A stretch of 64,000 bases of DNA from Sodiomyces alkalinus F11. Taxonomy: Eukaryota > Ascomycota > Sordariomycetes > Glomerellales > Plectosphaerellaceae. A program made the position numbers and the translations under genes. The notes below the pieces were generated by a model. The model saw nothing but the letters and a program-made list of their open reading frames with translations. It was not told the DNA's origin and searched no databases. Of this stretch, positions 1 through 10,672 are shown piece after piece (the first letter of the stretch is position 1; each line of letters opens with the position of its first letter). The DNA lies in contig NW_021167090.1 of the NCBI RefSeq assembly GCF_003711515.1, positions 62,001 through 126,000 of the forward strand, in the 5' to 3' direction.

Positions 1-547
1 TACCATAATCACGCCTCCGATTGCGTGATCCTCGTCATCTCTCTCGCCGGTTTCCTTCACTACCAACCGCCCTTTCGGTATATATCAATCACCGATCCCG
101 CTCCCACTGCCATGAGACCACACAGCTCGCTCATCATAAGTCTTCTTTCGCTTTTTTTTATCTTTTTTTTTTTTATATTTATTTCCCCCCCCTTCTTCTT
201 CTTTTTACAGAACACAAGTACGCGGAAGAAAGCAAAACATAAGCGTCCCAAGCAATCTGGTATCAAATATTCGTATGGATTCATCTCTCAGTCCGCCCCG
301 CGTCAGGTCATCTGCTCATCGTGATAATCATCCTGGCGAAAAGATGTACGCCACAAGCGCCCGAGTCCCAATCCTGTCGCAAGCCCAATCCATTCCCGTT
401 GCGCGAAGTTCCAGGTCTGTGGCATGCCACTCGCCAGTTCCCCGTCTCTATCCGAATCCGATCATCTTTCCGCCTAGTCCAGCGGATAATTTCCCTCCTG
501 CCCCTTGCGTGAGGCAGCGAAATCGTCAGACAACCACACATGGGTCA
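1..547. other. 3' flank of the tamA gene, no gene seen
   Basis: This stretch lies beyond the tamA stop codon. It contains a pyrimidine-rich tract around 130-205 with long T and C runs. The short open frames here give low-complexity or unfamiliar peptides, and none resembles a protein family. It probably holds the tamA 3' UTR and the start of the next intergenic region. Confidence 0.5.
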
Positions 548-3130
548 TCAGTTACCACTACGAGCCATACCGGCCGTCGGAGCAAACCCGTCATACATAT
601 CCTCATCGCTGCTCTCGTCCACGTCCTCGAGGCTCAGGGGGCTGTGAGCATGGCTGGCATCCGCACTCGGAAACCCGCTAAACGTCCCCACCGAGGGAGC
701 CCCTCCCATGCCGCTCAGCACCGAGAAGCCGCTGGATAACCCGCTAGGCCTACCCCTGCCCCCCAAGCTGCCACTGGCTAGGCTGCTGTGGGCCATGTCC
801 ACGGCACTGCCGCTGCGGCTGATCGACGGCTTCTCCGGCAGCTTCTTCAACAATCCCGTCGAGATGTCGAGCATCATCATGGCGAATTCCGTCAGCCCCT
901 TGCCCTCTCCCGGCTTGGAGCTCACCGAGAGCGTCCACCGGTACTCGCCCAACCGACGCCGGTACCAATCCGCCTCCTCCTGGCCGGGACCGGTAGCCCA
1001 GAGCAAGGAACCGAAGGTGCCGATCAGCGCAAAATTTGTCTTGGACGCGAAATACCAGAAAGACCGCAGGTGCGCCGGCGTGAGCCGGTTGACAAAGTCC
1101 ATGGCCGAAAGGAGCCGGGCTTTGGCGGCGCTACGACATATATGTTCGACGTACGGATCTAGTGTCGACTCGGGTGCCACGATCGACCGGATGATACGGC
1201 GGTGAAGCGTGATCTCGGTCGCGAAATAGCCAAGGTGAAGGTGACCGATGCTGGAGAGGCGGCTGCGGCTGTCCGAGGACACTGAAGAGAGACTGGAAGT
1301 GCTGAAAGAGTTGTCCATGCGTATCGAGCTCGGTAGCCCGGCGTACCATTCCTTCAACTTCAACTGGATGGGTTTGGCGAGAGATAGTATAAGATGGGTC
1401 CCCTGTGCCCCGGCGTCTTTGACATGCTGATTCGCCTGCAGTGTGTAGAAGGTGTCGAGTATCTCCGCGAGAATTTGGGTGAGAACCACCATCTGGTTGA
1501 AGAGCGTTCTTCCCGTTTCGATCTCTCGTTGCCCTTCCACGTCATCCTCGTCCCACTCCACATCCGGAAAGTCGTTGTCCGACAGCGGTTGCACCGCCCA
1601 GTTAGCAGGCATAATGTGAGACGGCCGGCCGTGGACCAGAGCACCCCACTTGTCCTGCATATACAGCGCCCATGCGAGTCGCTTCCGCAGGCCCTTCTCC
1701 CACGGCGGAATCTTCCAGTTCGAGCAATCGAGATGCAGGCCGAGCTCTTGCGATATAGCCACCAGCTGGGCCGTGGGCGCCCACTGATCTCCTTCTGGCC
1801 GTTGTGATAATAGTAGCCCGGCCTGGACGGTTGACAGCTTCGGTCGGTACATGGCGTCGGCAAGTGTGGTGCGGACGAGCCGCTCGAGCTCACGGGCATC
1901 GGGCCGTGGCTGGCCGGCTAGTTCTTCGTCATGATCCCACCAGTTGATCGCCAGAATATAGACGGCAGCCAGAAGAGGCGGAGAAAATTCGCGGTAGCCT
2001 CGCTCATACTTCTCATAGAACACCGTTTTCTGGATGATGGGGAAGGCCGGGTGAACGACGCGGAAGTAAAGGTCCACTAGCTTGCGGCCGTGCGGTCGAA
2101 TAATGGCCTCTACTTCCTCGACGTCTTCTAAGATATGTTCATAACCGAGAGAGTTGTGGTCTGGAAGCATAAGAAAAGTCTCATCGTCGCTGACCTTGCG
2201 CAGGGTCCCTCGAGACAAGAGACTTTCGTCGTGGGGGTCGAACGGAGAGAGGTTGATAAGAGACGGTTCGAAATCAGTCGTCGGCCCGATATATTGGCTG
2301 TAGCGGTCGTTCTGGAGACCGAGAGTCCTTCTAAGTTGTGTTGGTCCTCCAACGTTGGCCATGTCTTCAATGAAGGAGTTTGCCATGCTCGAGAGACTCG
2401 ATTGTTGATGCTGGCCCCTTCGTCGAATCTCAGACTTTCCCGGTGAGCTGTCGGACCAATAACATGTTAGATATTTCAACTATCAAACATGACCGCCATA
2501 CGCCATGCCGAGAGAGCGGATCCAAGGGGGCAGAGGGTGCGATTATGTCTTAGGTGGCATGCCAAGCCAAGGGAACAGAGTGGTAGACGTAGGATCAGCC
2601 GGACGGACATATGCAGACCATCAGGCGAAGAACGACAAAGGTTGCCCACCCTCCCTCCCAACCGCCGGGGCGAAGGGGGGAAGGGGGGGAGGGGGGAACG
2701 GAGGGGGGGTGGTCATAAATAAGGGCGATGGACATCAAGACGGGGAAAAAAGAAACAAGAAGGGCAAGAATTGTATATGGAGACGAGGGACAGACCTTCT
2801 CTTGCCGTCGTCGGCCAGAGCCCCGTTAAGCTTCCGTTTCCGGCCCGGCGGACTTGACACAAAAGAGCACTCGGAACCGCGGTTTTGGCATGGAAGGCAA
2901 CCCTCCTCGTCGTCGTCGCTCAGCGTGCACTTGATCCTGAAGCGTTGGCATATGTCACAGGGATTTGGGGCTTTGCCGGTGTACGAAGCGTCCGCCGATT
3001 CCCGGCCGGGCATGCTGCCGCCGTGACGATAGGAGTCCAAGCTCTCTTGGCGGTACGGGGGTCGGGCAGGTTTGGGGGCAATGGCGATAGGGGCCGTCCT
3101 GGTGACGAGAGGCTGACTTGACTTGGACAT
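548..3130 (-). CDS. tamA: Zn(II)2Cys6 transcription (co-)activator, TamA/Dal81-like
   Basis: Two exons are inferred, 3130-2796 and 2447-548 (744 aa). The join AG|C makes a serine codon, giving a KRSSPGKSE junction. Exon 1 encodes a zinc cluster with cysteines at 58, 61, 68, 78, 81 and 88 (CX2CX6CX9CX2CX6C). Exon 2 carries the fungal transcription factor domain, including the run WKIPPWEKGLRKRLAWALY, followed by a Ser/Gly-rich tail. Length and overall similarity match TamA of Aspergillus and Dal81 of yeast. In those fungi the protein is a nuclear co-activator that works with GATA factor AreA and pathway regulators on nitrogen and amino-acid catabolism genes, and its zinc cluster is reported to be dispensable. 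The 348-nt intron is long for this window and crosses a G-rich block. The start ATG at 3130 is the first in the open frame. Assignment to TamA rather than another zinc-cluster protein is from memory of the family. Confidence 0.85.
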
Positions 3131-6100
3131 GATGGGGAAAAGGCTCGGAGGGGTGGGTAGGTACTTTAGGTTAAGATAGGTAGAGGTCTGTCTGCCTTGG
3201 TAACGCTACCAGCAGAACAACGGGGTCAAAGATAGGTGGCCAACGCGATACTGGCCGGGGCCGACGTCGATGATGCGGTCCGCTCCCGAGCTCCGTGGGG
3301 GGTTAATCCAACGCGCGCCAGATAGATGGTCAAGAAGCTAAAAGCTCCCAAATAGATCAGATCACCTGGAACCAGGGATGGCTCGAAATGAGACCAAAGA
3401 GGCTTCAGCTCGTAGGAGAGAGTATCTAGCAGTGACGATATGATGCAGCGGTCCCCCCCTCTCCGAGAAGATCGTCGAGAGGTCCGAGGGGTATAGAGGA
3501 AGGTAGGTATTGCGTTCCCACTCCCCGCGGGCCCTAACCAGGGTTGGTTTCTGTAACAGGAACTTAGGAACCACCAAACGGGTCTCTCTGATAACGATTG
3601 TGCCTACCTTCGGTAGGTGGGCAAGGCAGAAGAGGGCTCTGTGAGTGGTCGAGAGGCAGCCTGGGGTGGGTCAGCAAATCTGCGAGATCCAATTGCACCT
3701 GCAGAGATGGCTGACCACAGGGCAAGATAAGAGCAATCGAATGAGTAAAGCGGCCAACCACTGGATTTCCGGCCGGTGCCCGGGACCAGATGGGCGATGT
3801 CGTGAAATTATCTCAATCAACGAATAGATAATATAAACGGCGCAAGGCCGGTGCGAGAAATGGACGAAAACGGGTTGACTTGCGGGCGTTCGGCTGGGGT
3901 CTCCGGCACGTGGATTGGATCCTGGGGAGCCCCAGAAATGAAGGTGAAGTAATAATATGGAGTACAGAGCACGAAGCTCGAATGACAAGATGGGGGGCGG
4001 CAAAGCGATAAGCGTTGGGGTCGGAGATCTCTTGGATCCCCTCCTAATCTCAGGTGACGAACGAGGCGAGTATGAGATAAGCCAGGGTTTTGCGCGTCAT
4101 TGGCAGACAGGATCAATGTTCCGGTCCGTTGGTTGGTTTTAAAAATGCCAACCTAGACGAAAGACATGACAGGATGGCAGGGAGGAGAGAGTATGGATGA
4201 GGATGGGATTTTGGGTGGGCGATGAGAATCAGAGTAATAACGGAATAATAGTAGAGGGAGAGGGAAAGAGAGGTAGGTAGGTAGGAGAAAGGCGAAAGGA
4301 GGTTATCAGAGATAAGAAACCAGAGGCGCCGTGCAGCATGTAATAATTTAGCAGCATGCCGTAGGTAAGGTACCTTGGGAGAGGGGAGGGAGATGGACCA
4401 AGAAGACGACAAGCAAGAGGTAATGGAATGTCTACCTTACTCTTACGTACGGAGTAGGGGAAAGTACAATGACACGGACTTGAGGAACAGGAGGGTACAC
4501 CGCTGGTAAAACTCTGAGACCGCCTGGGCAGACGTATGTACCTTAGATAGGTACGGAGCAAAAAACCGCGGTAGCGCGAAGGGTTAATTACCTATCCAAG
4601 ATCCAAGCAGATTGATTCGAGATTCCCCCTTTTTTCGTGTTCCCGTCCGAAATCCCAAGTATCCTTGACTTTACAGAGTACGAATTATAGGAACGCTTGC
4701 ACGCGAGACGACGCCAAAATGGAGTCGTTCATACGGGGAACATCCGGCCGGGACAGCCAAAGAGAAGACTACGAAAAATAAGATGGGGCAGTGAATGCTC
4801 CGCTGCGATGGTCCGATACTACCGGCATGCGTATTATTACATGGGTATATGTATGCGATCATCCTCCCAAATATCTTCATCTTTTTCAGTGACCATAAAG
4901 TTCCGGCAAGTTCACAGAGGACACCCTGTACGACGCTGGTCGCGCTGTACATACGTGTATAGAGCGCGGCTGAACTGGATGGCAGACTAACACCAGCAAC
5001 AAATGGTATGTACCTTAAAAGTACTTCGATATTATGTAGCGCAACCAGTCTTCAGGAAGTGAAATCCAGGCCAGCCCCCCTATAGCCTGGAATATGTAGT
5101 CAGTCTGGTCTTCCCAGCGTCAGAGGAAGGGAAGAGGAGAGGAGGCGGGATATCGTCGGGTCTCTCGCATGACATTTGGGACTTCAGAGCGGGGCCTGAT
5201 TAGGATGAAATCGGGTGGTTCTCAAAGACGGTGGCGTGGCATCTCGAGAAACGAGGGGGAACTGAGGTGGTGGTAAAGAGTATGACGGAGGTGCCAAGAG
5301 ACGAGGCTATGAATAAGAATTGAAGTGTGAGCGAAGCACATGCGAGATTGGCTTCAAGCTGCACTCTTATCTCTGACCAAATGAATTCGTACGAGACACA
5401 AATACATAATGGGAAATGAAAGCTGCAGGGTCGAGGTACAACGTACGTACCGTACCTATGTACCTTATGTTGTACAGTTCTCGTGCTTGAAACGTCTGGC
5501 AGGTAGTGTGTGGGTACTTGAAAGAAACTTGAAGGGACTTGAAGAAATTATATTGAGGGGGACGAAAAGCAAGGGATATGGACATGAGAAGAAGTTCACA
5601 CAAAGTAGAGCGGCCGATGCAGGGCGGATGTCCCGGCAGCACGACACGGCTCTCTTCCATTTGGTAATGAAAAAGCCCTGGATTCCGCTTTCCGTCTCGG
5701 TCGCGAGAAGCTGTAACGTAATGGATGGCGCCAGCCTTGGCCTTATCCGAGTCATGGCCTTGGCAGCAACCTTGGTGCGGTGCTACGACCCAAACGCCCA
5801 GCGCACGACCGACCGCCTTCTCTTTCCGTACCTTGTTCGGAGAACAACAAGAATATGCGGCCGAGTTCACCTTCGAGAAGCGACATCGCCCAATGGTTAG
5901 CGATTCTTCCCGGCCTACCACAGAACAGAGCGGGCAACACGGAATACACCGGAACTAAGAAGACATCGACACGGAATCAAAGCCAATCAGGCGCATACCG
6001 CGTCTTGCCAGACACGTCTCAGAACTCGGAAGACCTTTTTTGCCTTGCAAAGAGTACGGTGTACGAATACTACAGTTTCATGGCATATAATAATGCTAGA

Positions 6101-7548
6101 TAGACACTGCAGGCTTCCTGCGACGTCCACCTTGTTATTGGTATTCTCTTTATTCTCATCCCTTGGCATTAGATTGGAGGGGTTCATCCGGCCCGCGATT
6201 CCTCGGTAGGCTCCCCAAAACGACAACAGTTCCTGAGATTCATTTCATATTGGTACTTTTCAAGATGCGTGATCGGTTTCCGAATCGAGGTCAACAAAAC
6301 CCAACAACTAGAGGTACTTTGTACACATACTGCGGAATGCGGGGGTAATTGTGGGGTATCATCAAACCCGTCAACCCCAAAAATGGACCCAGAATAGGAA
6401 ATGCGTTCCCAATCAAATGGTTCCCATATTATTTTCGACCCAACCTCAAACGGCGTTCTTCGCTTTCCGAGTATTTCGAGTATATGATGAACTGATCTTT
6501 GACTGTCCAATGGATGACATGTTATCAAATTAAAATATTTCAGTCAAGTCAGTAAAATCACGGGATGTTTTCACGTCTATAATTCTCTAATCTTTCCTCT
6601 TGGCTCTTGCTCGGTGAATGAGACTCAAGCCGTGTTGTCAGATTAACATGAGCTATATATATTACACATAGGAGCAGAAGATGACGTCGCAATCAGCCTC
6701 CTGCACAACGGCGAACCCAAAGGACGACATCGTGGTTGCCTCCCAGGGTCCTCAGAAACCAATCCGCCTGCGACGGAATCTCGGCTGCCAACCCCTGACT
6801 TGGTTATCCTTGCTGGCCCCTCAACTTCAGATCCACCTTTTCACGATCTTTCATGTCCGAAGTTCAGAGTCGCACCAACGCTAACGTTAGTGTCTCGCTT
6901 GACAACGAACTACTCTGTAGAGTTACGTACCAATATCTGAAAGTCATGTTCTGCGCTCCGCAATTCACATCACCTTAGGGAATATACCCAGGTGATGTAG
7001 AGAGCGCATGTCCGAGGATTTTTGCATCCTCGTATTTACATCAGGCCATGTATATATCTGCCTTTGAACCATCCTCACCTCCCATTGTCTCCTTCGCAGC
7101 ATTGGACCAGGGCCATGCCGCTGTCAAGATGCTAATCCTTAAGGGCGCTGCTAATGCCATGTGGAATGGTCGGGTCAGGAGACTCAAATGTCCCCAGATG
7201 CGGACCTCCCATTTCTTTTTCTCCCGTCCCGGTCGAGTCTCGGTTTGATGTCTGAAGTGACTCGAAATGATTTTGTGCCATTTGGCCGTCGGAAGATTCG
7301 GAGTCCAATGCTGACCCCATGATCCTCCGCTCCGAGTTTCGGCTCCGTCGGTGCATACCACCTCGGAGCCGGGCAAGTGCGTTTCACGAACGAGTCAAAT
7401 CTGTTCCTCCAATCTACCTAATTATAAAAAGCATAATTTCTGTTCTTTGCTTAGGCGGGGGACAGATACCAATCATAGATATTTGTTTAGATCAACGGCT
7501 TATCCGTACCTCCAGAACTCGAGTTGCGTACGGATACCCACCCATTTT
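3131..7548. other. Long intergenic region upstream of tamA
   Basis: No gene was recognised in this 4.4 kb. The first 0.7 kb is dense in GATA sites and probably belongs to the tamA promoter or leader. Around 4240-4290 there are GGTAG-type microsatellites, and TACGGAGTA lies at 4448-4456. Overlapping open frames of 163 and 184 codons at 5367-5921 lie opposite each other and match nothing familiar. The 3' end approaches the sirtuin stop. Confidence 0.4.
3174..3831. promoter_or_regulatory. Cluster of HGATAR sites upstream of tamA
   Basis: Seven matches to the AreA-type core HGATAR are visible: AGATAG at 3174, 3230 and 3320, TGATAA at 3589, AGATAA at 3725 and 3826, and its complement TTATCT at 3808. 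About two would be expected by chance in this length. TamA proteins act with the GATA factor AreA, so nitrogen control of the gene is plausible, but binding is inferred. Confidence 0.4.
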
Positions 7549-8719
7549 TTACTCAAACGTTCCGTCATCCTTCGTAGACCCAATCACGGGCTCCAGCAAC
7601 CGAGGCAACAACACAGCCGCATCCCCCACGAAGCCAAAGTCCTCCGGCCCCAACGTCTCCTCCGCAACCTCGGTGTTCACGACGCAGACGCGCGCGCCGC
7701 GCGCCGCCGCCTCCTGAACGTACCCGGCCGCGGGCCACACCTGGGCGCCCGTCCCGACCACGAAGATGACGCTGATGGGGCCCTCGTCCAGCCACTCGTA
7801 GATCTCGCCTAGGAGGGCGCCATCAAGCTGCTCGCCGAACCAAACCACGCCAGGTCGGAGGAGAGAGGCGCACTGCGGACAACGGGGGAGTTCTGAGGCG
7901 GGGATATGGACTAAGGGGACGTCCGCGTCAACGAGGGGAAGGGGTCTTGTCGCGTCAGCGGGCGTTGTGACGGAGGCGGGTGCTAGCGACGGGACCAGGG
8001 GATCGGCGGTGTTGTTGTGTTCTACGTGGCTGCACCGGCGGTTGAAGCATTTGAGCGTGAAGAGATTCCCGTGAAGGGTTCGGAGCTGGGAAGGGGGGTG
8101 GCCCGCTCTCTGGGAGAGGTCTGTCGTCCCGTTAGCCAGATGATGCTGATGGCCATGTACTCTTTTCTCATCGTCAATAATTTAATCTCCGTCCTGTGTT
8201 ACCCTTTCAGCCGTACCCGCCCACCCCCCCCATATGGTCATGCAACCTTTATGGCTTGCCGCGCATGAACCTGGGACGTGGAGGGTATCTTTTCGGGCTG
8301 CACAACATGAACGGATGAATATGAATAGCAAGATTGAAAAGAAGGGGGGGGCGGGAAGGTGGGGGAAGAAGGTGGGGGAGGAGAGTAGACGTACTATCGA
8401 CGTTTTGCGTCAAACAGAGAAATTTCCTTCTCTGGCGAGCCAAGGCAGCGAGTGCGTGATGGGCAGGGTTCGGTTTCGCCTCGAGGGCCATATGGCGACG
8501 GTAGGCATAAAAGAGCCATACGAGGCCCGGGTCGGCTCGAAAAGCCTCCGGCGTGGCAAGGCGGGTGGCGTCGTGGTTGCGCCACAGACCGCCGGCGCCG
8601 CGGAACGTTGGCAGGCCCGAGGCGGCCGAGAGTCCCGCGCCGCAGAGGGCGAGGATGCGAGAGTTCGGGTTGGTGGTTAGGAAGGCATGGAAAGCGGGGA
8701 TGTCGTTGATGATGGGCAT
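7549..8719 (-). CDS. SIRT5-type (class III) NAD-dependent protein deacylase
   Basis: Two exons are inferred, 8719-8395 and 8120-7549 (298 aa). The split codon A|AC restores the invariant TQNVDNLSQRAGH motif at residues 104-116. The NAD-binding [15 protein letters not shown] lies at 27-41 and the catalytic histidine is H125 in TLHGN. A zinc site is built from CX4C (KCFNRRC) and CX2C (RCPQC). Residues Y71 and R74 (FYAYRR) correspond to the Tyr102/Arg105 pair that human SIRT5 uses to bind the carboxylate of succinyl- or malonyl-lysine. The expected activity is therefore desuccinylation, demalonylation or deglutarylation rather than plain deacetylation. There is no obvious mitochondrial presequence from the ATG chosen; an upstream in-frame TTG at 8761 was not used. 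Family assignment is firm; location and substrate are inferred. Confidence 0.88.
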
Positions 8720-9445
8720 GGCGGCCCGCGGAAATTCCTGTTGGTGACTTAGGTAGCCCAATTTTCTTTTATATACTCAAAGTACTCAAGAGGTTCACTT
8801 TCGCAGAAGCCGGGTGTTTTACCGGGTATTGCTCAGTAATACTAAGTAGTGATTAGACTGTGACGATGTCACGAGAGGCCGTTGGGGACCGATACGTCGC
8901 GAGAAGCCAAAAGTAAAAGGTAAAGCACCTACTAAGGTACCTTACCTTACCTTACCTTATTCACCTGGGACGCAGACCTGAGTACTTGATCTACTCCGTG
9001 CATTGTTACCTTAGATAAGGTACCGAGCACTATCCAATGAAGAGGGGGAATTCTGATCGATAGTTCTGCTGATGTCAGACAACCCCCCCCCCTTGGTGAA
9101 GTGACACAAAAGAAGCATCCCCCCCCTGAGATCCACGTCGTTACTGTCTTGTAAGTGTGCATCTCTACCTAAGCAGTTGAGATACCTCCCCAGAAAACGA
9201 AGTGATCCGAGGACAAAACACCGTGTACCGTCTAAAGTCAGAAGGAGCGGGCATACGAATTCAGTACGATCTTCCCTTTTTATATCCGTGGTTCTATTTT
9301 GCAGTTCCGTCTTGTCTATATGCATCCATCTATCGATATCTATACCAAGCATTATGCTTCAGTCTTGGTTACTATGAAAACAAGTCGAGACGCTCAAGAT
9401 TTCGTAAGTTCATGTCATCATTCACCCATCGCATGGCCTTGGACT
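8720..9445. other. Intergenic: sirtuin 5' side and ADH 3' side
   Basis: No gene was seen. The segment holds a TAAGGTACCTTA palindrome followed by CCTTA repeats (about 8933-8958), another TAAGGTACC near 9014, and C-runs at 9083-9092 and 9119-9126. Confidence 0.4.
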
Positions 9446-10672
9446 CTAGTTAACCAACACATAGCGGTACCGGGGCTTTCCAGCCTCGACATCAACAATG
9501 GCTTGGTTCGCGTCGCCCATGGGCCTCTCCTGGATCCAAGGCTTGAAGCTTTTGCTAGCGGCCAGCTCGTACATCTCGCGAATCTCATCAGGGGTGCCGA
9601 TGTGCGAGCCGGTGAACTTGATACGCTTGAAGATGAGCTGGCCCGGGTGGAAGGAGTACGGGTCGCTGATATCAGGGCATCCGACCTGGACGAAGGCGCC
9701 GTCCCGCCTGAGCAGGCGGAAATAGCCCTGCAGCGGGACCTTGGAGGACGACACGGTGGAGATGATGATGTCGATCGAGTTGGCGTGCGTCTTCTCCCAG
9801 TCCTTGTCGTCGTCGGTGGCGATGTACTCGTCGGCGCCCATGTCGAGCACCTCTTGTTTCTTTTCGGCCTTGCGCGAGATGCCCACGACCTTGTCGGCGC
9901 CCAGGGCCTTGGCGAAGAGCACGCCGAAGTGGCCCAGGCCGCCGACACCGACGATGCCCACCGTCTTGCCCGGACCGGCGCCGTGGAAGCGCAGGGGCGA
10001 GTAGACCGTCACGCCGCCGTAGAGCATGGGCGCCGCCGCGGCCGAGGACAGGCCGTCAGGGACCTTGACCACGAACTTGGACGGGCAGCGATGGTACGTG
10101 GCGTAGCCGCCCATGCTTTTGGCGCCGTTGAAGTGGGTGGAGGCATACGTGGTGACGATGCGCGGGCAGTACGTCACGCTGCCCTCGCTGCAGGCGTCGC
10201 AGTTGCCATCGGGGGCATTGCGGCCGAAGCAGGCGTCTGACTGGGCGCCCACGCCCACCCTGTCGCCCACTCTGATGTCGCCCGACGCTTCCGAACCCAC
10301 GCGGACGGCCACACCGACGATCTCATGTCCGACGCAGACCGGGTAGGGAGCGGGACCCTGGAAGGAGAAGAGAAGTGAAAGTGTTAGTATTGGTCCTACT
10401 ATCCCCACGGAACGTCGGGCATTATTGTCCACCTGGATTATATCGATCTGCTGCGCCGGGGGGGCGGAAAGTCAAAAGGGAGTCGTGGAACTTACCCAGC
10501 CCGATCTTAGCGTGTGAAGGTCGCTACCACAAATGCCGCTATGCGTGATGCGAATGTCCACGTTCGTCTCCTCCCATGGCTTGGGCTCGAATTCTTCCCA
10601 CACCATCTTTCCGTCGACGCAGGAAAAGTCCTTGCCCAGCCAGCCCTCGAACTTATAGTCTTCAGCGGCCAT
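9446..10672 (-). CDS. Zinc-dependent alcohol dehydrogenase, CAD/Adh6 family (NADP)
   Basis: Two exons are inferred, 10672-10496 and 10357-9446 (362 aa), joined in phase 0 by a 138-nt intron with a GTAAGT donor. This is a medium-chain dehydrogenase of the cinnamyl-alcohol-dehydrogenase type. The catalytic zinc residues are the Cys of GICGSDLHT and the His-Glu of VGHEIVGV. A four-cysteine structural zinc loop follows (DACFGRNAPDGNCDACSEG...YC). The Rossmann motif GIVGVGGLGHFG sits near mid-protein. Yeast Adh6/Adh7 and bacterial YahK are the closest relatives I can name; these reduce broad aldehydes using NADPH. The ATG at 10672 opens MAAEDYKFEGWLG, which is typical; an upstream in-frame TTG was ignored. 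Substrate and physiological role are not visible from the sequence, and no cluster partner lies next to it. Confidence 0.88.

Noticed and set aside
5367..5921. Overlapping open frames of 163 and 184 codons on opposite strands
   Set aside because: Neither resembles a known family, they occupy the same DNA, and no flanking exons, signal peptide or domain features were seen. They are probably chance.
9299..10240. 313-codon open frame on the + strand
   Set aside because: It lies opposite the ADH second exon, is Val/Asp/Gly-rich as expected of an antisense reading of GC-rich coding DNA, and starts at TTG.
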